From: Helicobacter sp. MIT 00-7814
Lineage (GTDB): Bacteria; Campylobacterota; Campylobacteria; Campylobacterales; Helicobacteraceae
Reading direction: 5' to 3'
DNA: 47,528 nucleotides
Assembly: GCF_003364115.1 (NCBI RefSeq)
Contig: NZ_NXLL01000017.1
Span: 1 to 47,528, forward strand
Shown: piece after piece, positions 1 to 7,918 of the stretch
Numbering within the stretch: the first letter of the stretch is position 1
Layout: the number at the start of each line of letters is the position of its first letter
Notes under the pieces: generated by a model
The model's database searches: none
The model's input: only the letters and a program-made list of their open reading frames with translations
What the model was told of the DNA's origin: nothing
Made by a program: the position numbers and the translations under genes

Positions 1-140
1 CTTATCCCCCTGCAAAAAAAGAAATTCTAAGAATCTAAGTGGGATTTAGCAAAATTAAAAAACTTTGAAAAATAGAAACTTTTAAAAGAATTAAAAATAA
101 ATAGGATTCTAAAAATTCTAAAAAGCTAGATTTTAATGAG

Positions 141-175
141 GGATTGCTTCGGATTCTAAAGAATCCTCGCAATGA
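141..175. repeat. GGATTGCTTCG...CGCAATGA interspersed repeat unit
   Basis: The unit has conserved ends (GGATTGCTTCG and CTCGCAATGA) around a variable centre. Here the centre is itself a small hairpin, GGATTC-TAAA-GAATCC. Related units occur at 193-275, 33859-33932, 42431-42459 and 45947-45976, all between genes. They look like short palindromic interspersed elements. Confidence 0.8.
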
Positions 176-192
176 TGGGAATGGGGACTTTT

Positions 193-275
193 TGGATTGC
201 TTCGGGTAAAGCCCTCGCAATGACAAAGATTCTGCGTGTCATTGCGAGCGCAACGCAGTTAAGCGAAGCAATCCA
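193..275. repeat. Facing pair of GGATTGCTTCG repeat units
   Basis: Two units face each other. The left one runs 193-225 and the right one 237-275 in opposite orientation. Their inner ends form a perfect 12-bp inverted repeat (CTCGCAATGACA at 214-225 against TGTCATTGCGAG at 237-248) with an 11-nt spacer. The pair could fold into one long stem. The same head-to-head design occurs at 33859-33932. Confidence 0.8.
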
Positions 276-299
276 TTCTTTAAAAATTTAGAATCCGAC

Positions 300-2444
300 T
301 TAGAATTTATACTCTATGCCTGCTAGGATTCTGCGGCCGGGTTGGTAGTAGTATGTGCCATAATAGTAATTCCTATCAAGCAAGTTGTATGCGCCGAGGC
401 TCAAAGTCAAATCCTTAATCACATGGTAATTTGCCTTTAAATCAATAAGGAAAATATCATTATTTTGGAAGTAGTGAGTATAAACTCTATTACTTCCGCT
501 ACCTGTTGAAGCTGCAAACCATTGCTTGCTTTGGTAAGTGACTAGTGCGATAAAATCAAGCTGTTTGATTGGCTTATATACGATGCTTGCATTTGCCACA
601 TGGTTTGGGTAACTAAGAATCCTTGAGCCATCGACTGCATAGTCACTAGTGCCACCTAAAGCATTTTTTTGTGTGAAAGTGTAGTTTGCATTCAAAGTTA
701 AAGCATCATCAAAAAGCGCTTGAGCAAAGCTTGCTTCAAAACCATAGGAAACACCATTATTTATATTAATGTTTTGACTACAACCTGTGCCAGCGGAGCA
801 AGAACCATTAGGCATTGTTTTACTTGCAACCATGTTATTTATAATATTGTAAAACACAGCTACGCTTAGTTTTGTAGAATCTGTGTCTATAGTGATGCCT
901 GATTCGTAGTTAATGGCAGATTCTGGTTGGAGATTTGGATTTGCTACCTTTTGTCCCCATTGTGAGCCATAGCGTGTATTTAGTGTGGGGAGCATGGATT
1001 TTTTTCCTACATTCATATGAAGCATCACGCTATCGCTTACTTGTGCATATAAGATACCTTGTAAAGTCCAGCCTTGCAAATGCGAGTTGGAATCTTTAAC
1101 AAGCGTTGTATCGGTCCTGCTTGTAGGAACCTTAATCAAAAAGCTATCATTCCTATCATAGCTCGCACTTAATACAAAGCGCAAATTATTTTGCAATGTT
1201 TGGGCGTATTCTGCAAATACAGAAGTGCTTAAATCTTTAAGAATCTTTGTATCATAAGTCAAAGTATTTGGGTCTTGGGCGTTGTGGTTGTCATTGCGTA
1301 AATTTAAACCAGCCTTAAGATTCTTAAACTCATCAAAGGCATAATCAAGTGTGAAAATCCCACCAAGCGCGTAGTCATCGTAAATACTTACGCCGGGTTG
1401 ATTCGCAAAGCCTTGTCCCGGCGCAATAACACCATTTCCTTGATACTGCCCTCTAAAATCTATCCTATTATAAAAACTATCATAATACACGCGGGAATTT
1501 AAAGAGAGCTTATCAGTGAGCTTTGAGTTCCCTAGCAAATACGCGGTAACCTTGTCGTAATGTGGCCAATCCCAATAAGGGCTATTTCCGTTAGCGCCTA
1601 TTGTGCCACCATGCTTGCCTCTTTCATAAACGACATTTAGCGAGTATTCATGGTTTTCGTTTGGTTGCCAGCCGAGCTTTGCTTTAAGCGTATTATTTGT
1701 GTAGTAGCTATTGAGCGCGGTTTTGTTAGGTTGCCAAATGGTTGTTTGGAAATTATTTGAGAGATTAAGAGAATCTCTATCTACAAAAGAATAGCTTAAC
1801 TGCGCGTAGTATTTGCCAAGATTTGTGCCGATTGATACTGCAGCGCGGTTTTCGTTATTGCTTACAAACTCATATTTTCCGCGTATTTCAAGTCTGTCTT
1901 TTGGCTTTGAGGTGATGATATTTATCGCACCACCCATAGTATTCATACCATATACAGGGCTTGTGTAGCCTTTTGAGACAGAGATTTCAGAGATTTCAAA
2001 GGTATTGAGGTGTTTAAAGTTTGTATTTCTCTCATAGATTGAATAAATCGGAATCCCATCAACAAAAAGTCCGATACGACTTCCACCATAACCGCGGATA
2101 CTAACACCTGAATCGCCTCTTTGGCGCGCACCTTCGGATACAAATACACCGGGAGTGTAGCGCAAGGCTTCTGCGACATCTTTTGAGCTTGTATTTGCAA
2201 TATCTTCTGCGGTAACGGTGCTTACCGTTGGGTTGCTATCTGGACGGGAATCTCCTACAACCTCAATGCGTCCTAAGTCATAGACTTTGTCAGTGTTTGA
2301 TTTTATGCTTTGAGGGGGGGGGGTAGTAGATTGATTTGTGCTAGATTGCGCGCTAGGTTGGTTTGTCGCTTCATCTGCAAAAGCGAGATTTGCACTTAGC
2401 AATACACTAATAAGTGCGAGGGAAACTTTGGGATATGTTTTCAT
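300..2444 (-). CDS. TonB-dependent outer-membrane receptor with G/C10 tract
   Basis: This is a 714-residue TonB-dependent receptor that would import a chelate or cofactor through the outer membrane using TonB-ExbBD energy. The start at 2444 is chosen because AGGAGC precedes the ATG and a clean signal peptide follows (MKTYPKVSLALISVLL... ending AFA, about 23 residues); the open frame extends 23 codons further upstream without a better start. A plug domain covers about residues 60-180 (motifs SIRGYGG, LFVDGIP, GAINIIT), followed by a 22-strand-type barrel ending in Phe. The substrate cannot be read from sequence; iron chelates are the usual guess in this group. A run of ten C on the coding strand (plus-strand G 2314-2323) falls at residues ~41-44, between signal peptide and plug, so a one-base slip would abolish the protein. 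The present length is in frame. Confidence 0.9.
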   Translation of the reverse strand: MKTYPKVSLALISVLLSANLAFADEATNQPSAQSSTNQSTTPPPQSIKSNTDKVYDLGRIEVVGDSRPDSNPTVSTVTAEDIANTSSKDVAEALRYTPGVFVSEGARQRGDSGVSIRGYGGSRIGLFVDGIPIYSIYERNTNFKHLNTFEISEISVSKGYTSPVYGMNTMGGAINIITSKPKDRLEIRGKYEFVSNNENRAAVSIGTNLGKYYAQLSYSFVDRDSLNLSNNFQTTIWQPNKTALNSYYTNNTLKAKLGWQPNENHEYSLNVVYERGKHGGTIGANGNSPYWDWPHYDKVTAYLLGNSKLTDKLSLNSRVYYDSFYNRIDFRGQYQGNGVIAPGQGFANQPGVSIYDDYALGGIFTLDYAFDEFKNLKAGLNLRNDNHNAQDPNTLTYDTKILKDLSTSVFAEYAQTLQNNLRFVLSASYDRNDSFLIKVPTSRTDTTLVKDSNSHLQGWTLQGILYAQVSDSVMLHMNVGKKSMLPTLNTRYGSQWGQKVANPNLQPESAINYESGITIDTDSTKLSVAVFYNIINNMVASKTMPNGSCSAGTGCSQNININNGVSYGFEASFAQALFDDALTLNANYTFTQKNALGGTSDYAVDGSRILSYPNHVANASIVYKPIKQLDFIALVTYQSKQWFAASTGSGSNRVYTHYFQNNDIFLIDLKANYHVIKDLTLSLGAYNLLDRNYYYGTYYYQPGRRILAGIEYKF
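2314..2323. repeat. G10 homopolymer (C10 on coding strand) in TonB receptor
   Basis: Ten consecutive G on the plus strand lie within the N-terminal linker codons (Thr-Thr-Pro-Pro-Pro) of the receptor. Tracts of this length are classic slipped-strand contingency loci in Helicobacter and Campylobacter. The gene is in frame in this sequence. Confidence 0.85.
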
Positions 2445-2560
2445 TGTTGCTCCTGTGTTGTTTTTGTGGGATTTTGGGTTGAAGTCCAAAATCTCAAAGC
2501 GTGCATTTTGCAACTATTTATATAAAAATAAACTTAATATATAAAAAAATATAGGCTTTT

Positions 2561-2602
2561 TTAAATATGAAAAAGTTAAATATGCAGGTATTTCATATTT
2601 AA
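2561..2602. promoter_or_regulatory. 12-bp perfect inverted repeat, candidate operator
   Basis: TTAAATATGAAA (2561-2572) and TTTCATATTTAA (2591-2602) form a perfect inverted repeat with an 18-nt centre. It lies in the divergent gap between the TonB receptor (start 2444) and the efflux lipoprotein (start 2670). A second overlapping pair (GAAAAAGT at 2570-2577, ACTTTTTC at 2607-2614) is nested with it. The spacing suits a dimeric regulator controlling one or both genes, but the regulator is unknown. Confidence 0.5.
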
Positions 2603-2669
2603 TTCACTTTTTCTACCTACAATCCCACTATAAATTGTCCGCAATAAAATTTGAATAAGGAATTTTGCA

Positions 2670-4265
2670 TTGAATCTTAGAATTTTTTTGCTCGCTTTTC
2701 TTGTTGTTTTTTCAGCTTGCACGACGAAAATCCCTACAGCGCAAGAGCTAGAGAGTAAAAATCATATCCCGCAGGCTTTTAGAAATTACACAAAAAAAGA
2801 TTCCGCGCAAGAAGCACAAAACGCGCAAAACACACAAGAAGCGCAGAATCTACAAAGCAAAGATTCTAAGAATCCGCAAAACAACACGCAAAGTAAAAAG
2901 TTTAAAGCAGATTCTCATCTTAAGCAATTTAGCTTACTTTTCAACGACAAAGACCTAGAAAAGCTCCTAACAATCGCGCTGGAACGCAATAGCGATGTGC
3001 TTATAATGATTTCGCGTATCGAGCAGGCAAAAGCGCAGGCAAAAATCAACACCGCAAGCCTTTTCCCCACAATCAACGCCGGACTTAATACCAACTACAC
3101 CGACAGACGCACACAAAGTCAGAATCTCACCGTGCGCCCGGGCACAAACTCCGTAAATGCGAGCCTTAGCATGAGCTGGGAGCTTGATTTGTTTGGCAAG
3201 CTTAACGCACTGCGCAAATCAAGCAAAGAAGCTCACAAGCAAGCTCAAAGTAACCTCGCAAATACGCAACTCACACTTATTGGCGATGTGGCGACTTATT
3301 ATTTTACCTTGCTTGATAATGCCTTTTCCATCGCGCAAAGCAGAGATTTGCTAAAAAATCTCGAGGAGATAGAAGCTATTAGCAAGCAAGAGTATGAATC
3401 TGGGCTTATTGACATAAACACCTACAAAAGCGCGATGATAAATACCACCACGCAAAAAAATAGCATGGAGAGCGCGCTTTATACTTTTGAGCAAAACAAA
3501 AACGCGCTGCTTGTGCTCCTTGATATGAACGCGCAAGAGCTAGATTCTTATGTGGATTTTTCCCTGCCACGCGAAGTGAAAATCGCAGAGTTTGACATTG
3601 AGGCGCTTCCAAGCGAGGTGATTTTACAGCGCCCCGATGTGGAATCTAGCATTTACGCGCTGTACTCCCAACTCTACAAAGAGACAAACGCAAATGCCGC
3701 GAGGCTTCCTAGCATTTCGCTTAGCGGCTCAATCGGGGAATTACTCTATAGTAACACCACAGGGAATTCTCTTGTCTTTCAAATTGCAAATTCTATCACC
3801 ACGCCTTTATTTAATCGCACAAGCTTAAAGCAAAACTACCTAATCCAGCAAGAGCTAAGTAAAGAGGCTTACTACACCTTGCAAAAGACGATAAACACCG
3901 CGCTTGGCGAGATGGAAAATGCGCTTTTTGATAAAACTTCTAAAGCAAGACAGGTGCAAAATCTCTCGCTCGCGCTTAACCTTAGCCAAGAAGCATGGCA
4001 GATTGATACCCAAAGGCAGGCAAATGGAATGATTGATAGAAGTGAGTTTTTGACTAATGAAAACACACATCTTTCAATGCGCACTCAATTCCACACTTCG
4101 CAAATCAATGAGGCGATTTCGATGGTGACGCTGTTTAAAGCTTTTGGCGGGGCGTTGTGGATTGTGGATTCTCAACTTCAAGATTCTGCAAACCAAGAAA
4201 AAATCGCACAAGGAACGCAAGAGAATCGCGAAGCAACGCTAGATTCACAAAATATAAAGGATTAA
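2670..4265 (+). CDS. Outer-membrane efflux lipoprotein (TolC/NodT-like)
   Basis: This 531-residue protein is the outer-membrane channel of a tripartite efflux pump. A lipoprotein signal ends in FSAC with the lipidated Cys at residue 17. A Gln/Asn/Ser-rich linker (about 30-75) precedes two OEP-type helical repeats (about 85-290 and 300-480) containing the family pattern SWELDLFGK and LPREV...LQRPDVE. The start is a TTG at 2670 with TAAGG nine bases upstream; no in-frame ATG is better placed. It is the first gene of an operon with a MacA-like adaptor (3-bp gap), an ABC ATPase and a permease. Low-complexity residues near both ends are unusually Gln/Glu/Asn/Ser rich, as in other genes of this window. 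The class is firm; the exported substrate is unknown. Confidence 0.9.
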   Translation: MNLRIFLLAFLVVFSACTTKIPTAQELESKNHIPQAFRNYTKKDSAQEAQNAQNTQEAQNLQSKDSKNPQNNTQSKKFKADSHLKQFSLLFNDKDLEKLLTIALERNSDVLIMISRIEQAKAQAKINTASLFPTINAGLNTNYTDRRTQSQNLTVRPGTNSVNASLSMSWELDLFGKLNALRKSSKEAHKQAQSNLANTQLTLIGDVATYYFTLLDNAFSIAQSRDLLKNLEEIEAISKQEYESGLIDINTYKSAMINTTTQKNSMESALYTFEQNKNALLVLLDMNAQELDSYVDFSLPREVKIAEFDIEALPSEVILQRPDVESSIYALYSQLYKETNANAARLPSISLSGSIGELLYSNTTGNSLVFQIANSITTPLFNRTSLKQNYLIQQELSKEAYYTLQKTINTALGEMENALFDKTSKARQVQNLSLALNLSQEAWQIDTQRQANGMIDRSEFLTNENTHLSMRTQFHTSQINEAISMVTLFKAFGGALWIVDSQLQDSANQEKIAQGTQENREATLDSQNIKD

Positions 4266-4268
4266 ACA

Positions 4269-5579
4269 ATGAATATTTATGATACGCTCAATCCCAAAAA
4301 AACGCATTTGCAAAAAAAGTGGCTTTTTGTTTTCCTCGCGCTTGTGCTTGTTATCGGCACGGTGGCGGTGTATTTTTGGAAGTTTCATACGCCTTCATTT
4401 TCATATGAGACGCTCCAGCCCACACGCGGGGACATAAAGGCGAGCATTTCGGCTTCTGGCTCACTTTCGCCCACAAATGAAGTGGAAATTGGTAGTGTGA
4501 TTTCAGGCATCGTGCTAGAAGTGCTTGTTGAGGAAAATGATCGCGTGAAAAAGGGGCAGATTCTCGCGCGCATTAACCCAGAAAGTATCAATCAAGAGCT
4601 TGCGCGCTACAAAGCCCAGCTAAACTCCGCAAAAGCCCAGCTTAAGGCAAGCGAGCAAACTTTGGTGGACAAAAAGTGGAATTATGATCGCTTGCAGGAT
4701 TTGTATGAAAAAACCGGGGGTAAATCGCCCTCTCTTTTAGAATTGCAAAACGCTAAGACTAATTACACTTCTGCCCGCTCTGATGTGGATATTAAAAAAG
4801 CCTCAATCGCAGAGATTGAGACAAGCATACAAACCGCAAGCATTAATCTTAAAAACTCGCAAATCATCTCGCCTATCGATGGTGTAGTGCTGACAAAAAG
4901 CGTGGAAGTGGGGCAAAGCGTGGCAGCGAGCTTCCAAGCGCCTGTACTTTTCAAAGTCGCTGAAAACTTAGAGGAAATGCTTCTAAAAGCCTATATTTCT
5001 GAAGCAGATATTGGCAAGGTTAAAGAAGGACAAGAAGTGCAATTTAGCGTGGATTCTTACCCGGATAGGACTTTTTTTGCAGAAGTGAATAAGGTAAATT
5101 TTGGCTCGGGCGATGGAAGCACGAGCAGTTCCTCAAGTAGCTCAAGTTCGAGCTCTAGTAGCTCTAGCACGATTGTAAGCTACATTGCGCGCATTGAAGT
5201 GGATAATAAATCCCTCCTTTTGCGCCCAGATATGAGTGCGACAGCAGACATCATCATCGCAAAGTCGCAAAATGCCTTGCTTGTGCCTAGCTCCGCGCTT
5301 TATTTTGATTTAAACAAAGCCATGCAAAAGCTCCAGCCAAAAGCGGGCAAAAGCGCGTCTTTAGGCACAATGTTTGGTCCGCCACCGCGCCCTAGAGCGC
5401 AATTTAGCGCAAAAGAAAATCAAAATGCGAGCAAAAGTGGGACGCTGTGGATTCTCAAAGATGGCGTTCCGGAATCCGTGCGCGTGGAAGTGGGAATTTC
5501 TGATGGGCAATATACGGAGATTATTAGCGGTATTGATGAGCGCGCGCAAGTCATCACTGCGCTAAAAAATGGCAAATAA
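4269..5579 (+). CDS. MacA-like periplasmic adaptor (membrane fusion protein)
   Basis: This 436-residue membrane-fusion protein would link the inner-membrane ABC permease to the outer-membrane channel. It has one N-terminal membrane anchor (about residues 18-37), a lipoyl/barrel-sandwich half with VLVEENDRVKKGQILARINPE, a coiled-coil hairpin (about 105-190), the returning half ISPIDGVVLTKSVEVGQSV, and a beta-barrel and membrane-proximal domain. AAAGGA lies seven bases before the ATG, inside the upstream gene's end. It carries an uninterrupted run of 15 Ser (residues ~286-300, bases 5124-5168) written with mixed AGC/AGT/TCN codons, in the beta-barrel region. That run is not a normal part of MacA and is probably a surface-loop expansion. 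Confidence 0.9.
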   Translation: MNIYDTLNPKKTHLQKKWLFVFLALVLVIGTVAVYFWKFHTPSFSYETLQPTRGDIKASISASGSLSPTNEVEIGSVISGIVLEVLVEENDRVKKGQILARINPESINQELARYKAQLNSAKAQLKASEQTLVDKKWNYDRLQDLYEKTGGKSPSLLELQNAKTNYTSARSDVDIKKASIAEIETSIQTASINLKNSQIISPIDGVVLTKSVEVGQSVAASFQAPVLFKVAENLEEMLLKAYISEADIGKVKEGQEVQFSVDSYPDRTFFAEVNKVNFGSGDGSTSSSSSSSSSSSSSSSTIVSYIARIEVDNKSLLLRPDMSATADIIIAKSQNALLVPSSALYFDLNKAMQKLQPKAGKSASLGTMFGPPPRPRAQFSAKENQNASKSGTLWILKDGVPESVRVEVGISDGQYTEIISGIDERAQVITALKNGK

Positions 5580-5595
5580 TGGGTAAGCAAAAATA

Positions 5596-6360
5596 ATGGA
5601 TAGTCAAATAAGTCAAGCTATAGGGCAGGATTTTATCGCGTTGCATAATGTTTGCAAGACTTATGGCAAAGGCGAAAGCGCATTTGAGGCGCTTAAAGGC
5701 GTGAGTTTGCGGATTGATAAAGGGGAATTTGTCGCGCTTATGGGACCTAGCGGAAGTGGCAAATCAAGCCTAGCAAATATCCTTGGCACGCTTGATGTAG
5801 GCACTAAGGGCGAGTATCTTTTTTGTGGGATAGATGTTTTTAAGCTTAGCCAAAATCAGCGCGCGCTTTTGCGTCGCAATTATATTGGTTTTATTTTTCA
5901 AGGATTTAACCTTCTTGCGCGCACAACGGCGCTTGAAAATGTCGAGTTGCCTTTAATGTATCGCGGGATGAAAAAGGCGCAAAGAGAAGCTTTAGCGCTT
6001 GAGGCGCTGGATCGCGTGGGATTGAAAGAATGGGCGAGCCACACAAGCTCAAAGCTTAGTGGCGGGCAGCAGCAGCGCGTGGCGATTGCGCGTGCGATTG
6101 CTTCAAAACCGCTTTTCTTGCTTGCGGATGAGCCAACGGGGAATCTTGACACAAAGCGCAGTGTGGAGATTATGGAGATTTTGCAAGAGCTCAACACCGA
6201 GCTTGGGATAACAATCCTCATGGTTACGCATGAGCCGGATATGGCGCAGTATGCTAGCAGGGAATTGCACTTCTTAGATGGCAGGCTTTTGAGCGATTCC
6301 GCTAACTTGTCCGCGCCACAAAATCCAACACCACAAGAATCTAACTTGCAAGAATCTTAA
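5596..6360 (+). CDS. MacB/LolD-type ABC transporter ATPase
   Basis: This 254-residue protein is the nucleotide-binding subunit of the efflux system. It shows Walker A (GPSGSGKSS, about residues 49-57), the signature LSGGQQQR (about 153), Walker B LLADEPTGNLD (about 174) and the H-loop MVTHEPD (about 212). In E. coli MacB the ATPase and permease are one polypeptide; here they are separate genes, as in many lipoprotein-release and LolCDE-like systems. The C-terminal ~20 residues are Pro/Gln/Ser/Asn-rich and fall outside the domain. The Shine-Dalgarno sequence is weak, so translation may be coupled to the adaptor gene 16 bp upstream. Confidence 0.93.
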   Translation: MDSQISQAIGQDFIALHNVCKTYGKGESAFEALKGVSLRIDKGEFVALMGPSGSGKSSLANILGTLDVGTKGEYLFCGIDVFKLSQNQRALLRRNYIGFIFQGFNLLARTTALENVELPLMYRGMKKAQREALALEALDRVGLKEWASHTSSKLSGGQQQRVAIARAIASKPLFLLADEPTGNLDTKRSVEIMEILQELNTELGITILMVTHEPDMAQYASRELHFLDGRLLSDSANLSAPQNPTPQESNLQES

Positions 6361-6376
6361 CCCAACAAGGAAACCT

Positions 6377-7594
6377 ATGATACTAAACGCTTTTTTACTT
6401 GCCTTGCGTCAGATTCGGCGCAACTTTTTGCGAGCGTTTCTTACGATGCTTGGCGTGATTATCGGCGTTGGCGCGGTGGTAGTGATGATAAATCTAGGCA
6501 AAGGCACCACGCAAATGATAAGCGATAGAATCTCCTCTTTAGGAAGTAATCTTTTGCTTGTTTTCCCCGCGCGCGCAATGAATCCCAGCGGTGCAAACCC
6601 GCGACGCAACTTTAGCCTTGAAGAAGTCAAAGAAGTGCGCCAAATGATGGGCGAATATAGCGTGGCAGTCGCGCCGATTTCGCAAACTTCTGTAATGTTG
6701 CAATACCTTGCCAAAAACACCACGACGACCGCGCAGGGCGTGGATTCTAACTTTTTTGATGTGACGCAGTGGGATACTGAAGAAGGCAGGCTTTTTGAAG
6801 CTTCTGAATATCGTGTGGGGAGCAATTCCTGTCTTATCGGCGCGAGCGTGCGTAAAAATCTCTTTGACAATGAAAATCCCTTAGGCAAAAAAATCCGCTT
6901 AAATAATATCGTCTGTGAATGCGTGGGCGTGCTGGAATCTAAGGGGCAAGGCGGTATGGGGAACGATCAAGATGATGTAATTTTGCTCCCTATGAAGGCT
7001 TTTACGCGTTCAGTTAGCCCGAGCAACTCGCTGTATTCTATAAATCGCTTTATGATACGCTTGCAAGAGGGGGTAGATTCCACACAGGCGGTAAATGCGC
7101 TCACACAAGTTTTACGCAAGGTGCGTAATGTCCGCAGCGGCGACAGGGACTCCTTTGAGATTATGGATACAAAGCAAATCGCTGAAACGCTCACTTCCAC
7201 AACGCAAATGCTTACCGCGCTTTTGGGGCTTATAGCGGGCGTGAGCCTTATTGTAGGTGGCATTGGGATTATGAATATTATGCTAGTTTCAGTAACCGAG
7301 CGCACGCGTGAAATCGGCACACGCATGGCGATTGGGGCATTACAAAGCGAGGTTTTGGGTCAGTTTTTGATAGAATCTGTTACGCTTAGCTCGCTTGGCG
7401 GACTTTTAGGGATTCTCTGGGCATTTTTTGCCTCGTGGGGGCTAAGCGTGCAAATGGAGCTTCCATTTGTTTTTGATATGCCAACAGCGCTTATTGCGTT
7501 TTTGTTTTCCGCATTTATCGGAATCTTATTTGGCTATCTCCCCGCACGCCGAGCCTCAAAGTTAAATCCCATCGTCGCCTTGCGCCATGAGTGA
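6377..7594 (+). CDS. MacB-like ABC permease (FtsX domain)
   Basis: This 405-residue protein is the membrane subunit of the MacAB-like pump. It has one N-terminal transmembrane helix (about 13-37), a large periplasmic MacB_PCD domain (about 40-270), and three C-terminal transmembrane helices with the FtsX signature around GGIGIMNIMLVSVTERTREIG and a final DMPTALIAFLFSAFIGILFGYLPARRASKLNPIVALRHE-type end (shown here in part only). AAGGAAA precedes the start. It ends one base before the convergent moaD stop codon, so the operon finishes here. It pairs with the preceding ATPase to use ATP for periplasm-to-outside export through the TolC-like lipoprotein. Confidence 0.92.
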   Translation: MILNAFLLALRQIRRNFLRAFLTMLGVIIGVGAVVVMINLGKGTTQMISDRISSLGSNLLLVFPARAMNPSGANPRRNFSLEEVKEVRQMMGEYSVAVAPISQTSVMLQYLAKNTTTTAQGVDSNFFDVTQWDTEEGRLFEASEYRVGSNSCLIGASVRKNLFDNENPLGKKIRLNNIVCECVGVLESKGQGGMGNDQDDVILLPMKAFTRSVSPSNSLYSINRFMIRLQEGVDSTQAVNALTQVLRKVRNVRSGDRDSFEIMDTKQIAETLTSTTQMLTALLGLIAGVSLIVGGIGIMNIMLVSVTERTREIGTRMAIGALQSEVLGQFLIESVTLSSLGGLLGILWAFFASWGLSVQMELPFVFDMPTALIAFLFSAFIGILFGYLPARRASKLNPIVALRHE

Positions 7595-7595
7595 T

Positions 7596-7820
7596 TTACC
7601 CGCCACATACGGGGGGCAAAATCACCACTTTATCGCCGTCTTTAAATGTATATGCGGAATCTTTGATAATCGCATCATTGACCGCTACAGCACAGATTCC
7701 AAGCCATTTGGTGAGGTTTGGATTTTGCGAGAGTTTTTCTTTTAGCTCTTCCATGCTAGCCACTTCCAAATCTAGTGCGCTTTCAGTGCTTAAAGGTCCT
7801 AAAAATTCTACGCGTATCAT
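7596..7820 (-). CDS. moaD: Molybdopterin synthase small subunit MoaD
   Basis: This 74-residue ubiquitin-fold sulfur carrier donates sulfur for molybdopterin dithiolene formation with MoaE, after thiocarboxylation of its C-terminal Gly. The sequence shows the beta-grasp pattern, DGDKVVILPPV and the essential terminal Gly-Gly. AAGGAAGAG precedes the ATG. It is the last gene of a minus-strand run with moeA and ribA. H. pylori also keeps moaD next to ribA. Six C on the coding strand near the end (7611-7616) encode Pro-Pro and are too short to call phase-variable. moaE and moaC are not in the window. Confidence 0.9.
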   Translation of the reverse strand: MIRVEFLGPLSTESALDLEVASMEELKEKLSQNPNLTKWLGICAVAVNDAIIKDSAYTFKDGDKVVILPPVCGG

Positions 7821-7918
7821 TGCTCTTCCTTTCGTGTTTTGTCTTGTGTAGATAAATCGCGTTATGCGTGCGTATTTTACCTTTTTTTGCTTGCTTAAAG
7901 TTGCAAATTTTTCAGAAT

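Larger units (their letters stand above)
1..299. other. Intergenic region with inverted repeat units, no gene
   Basis: No convincing gene is visible in this A+T-rich stretch. It holds three copies of the GGATTGCTTCG...CGCAATGA unit annotated separately (141-175 and the facing pair 193-275). The region lies downstream of the minus-strand TonB receptor, so the structured repeats could act as its 3' boundary, but no clean hairpin followed by a T-run is seen. The only open frame is short, rich in Ser, Leu and Phe, and runs through the repeats, so it is not called. Confidence 0.6.

Noticed and set aside
5898-6888. Minus-strand frames opposite the MacB-like genes (107 and 159 codons)
   Set aside because: Fully covered by conserved ABC transporter genes on the plus strand; composition is that of a shadow frame.
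7611-7616. G6 near the end of moaD as a contingency tract
   Set aside because: Only six bases and fixed by the required C-terminal residues; too short for frequent slippage.
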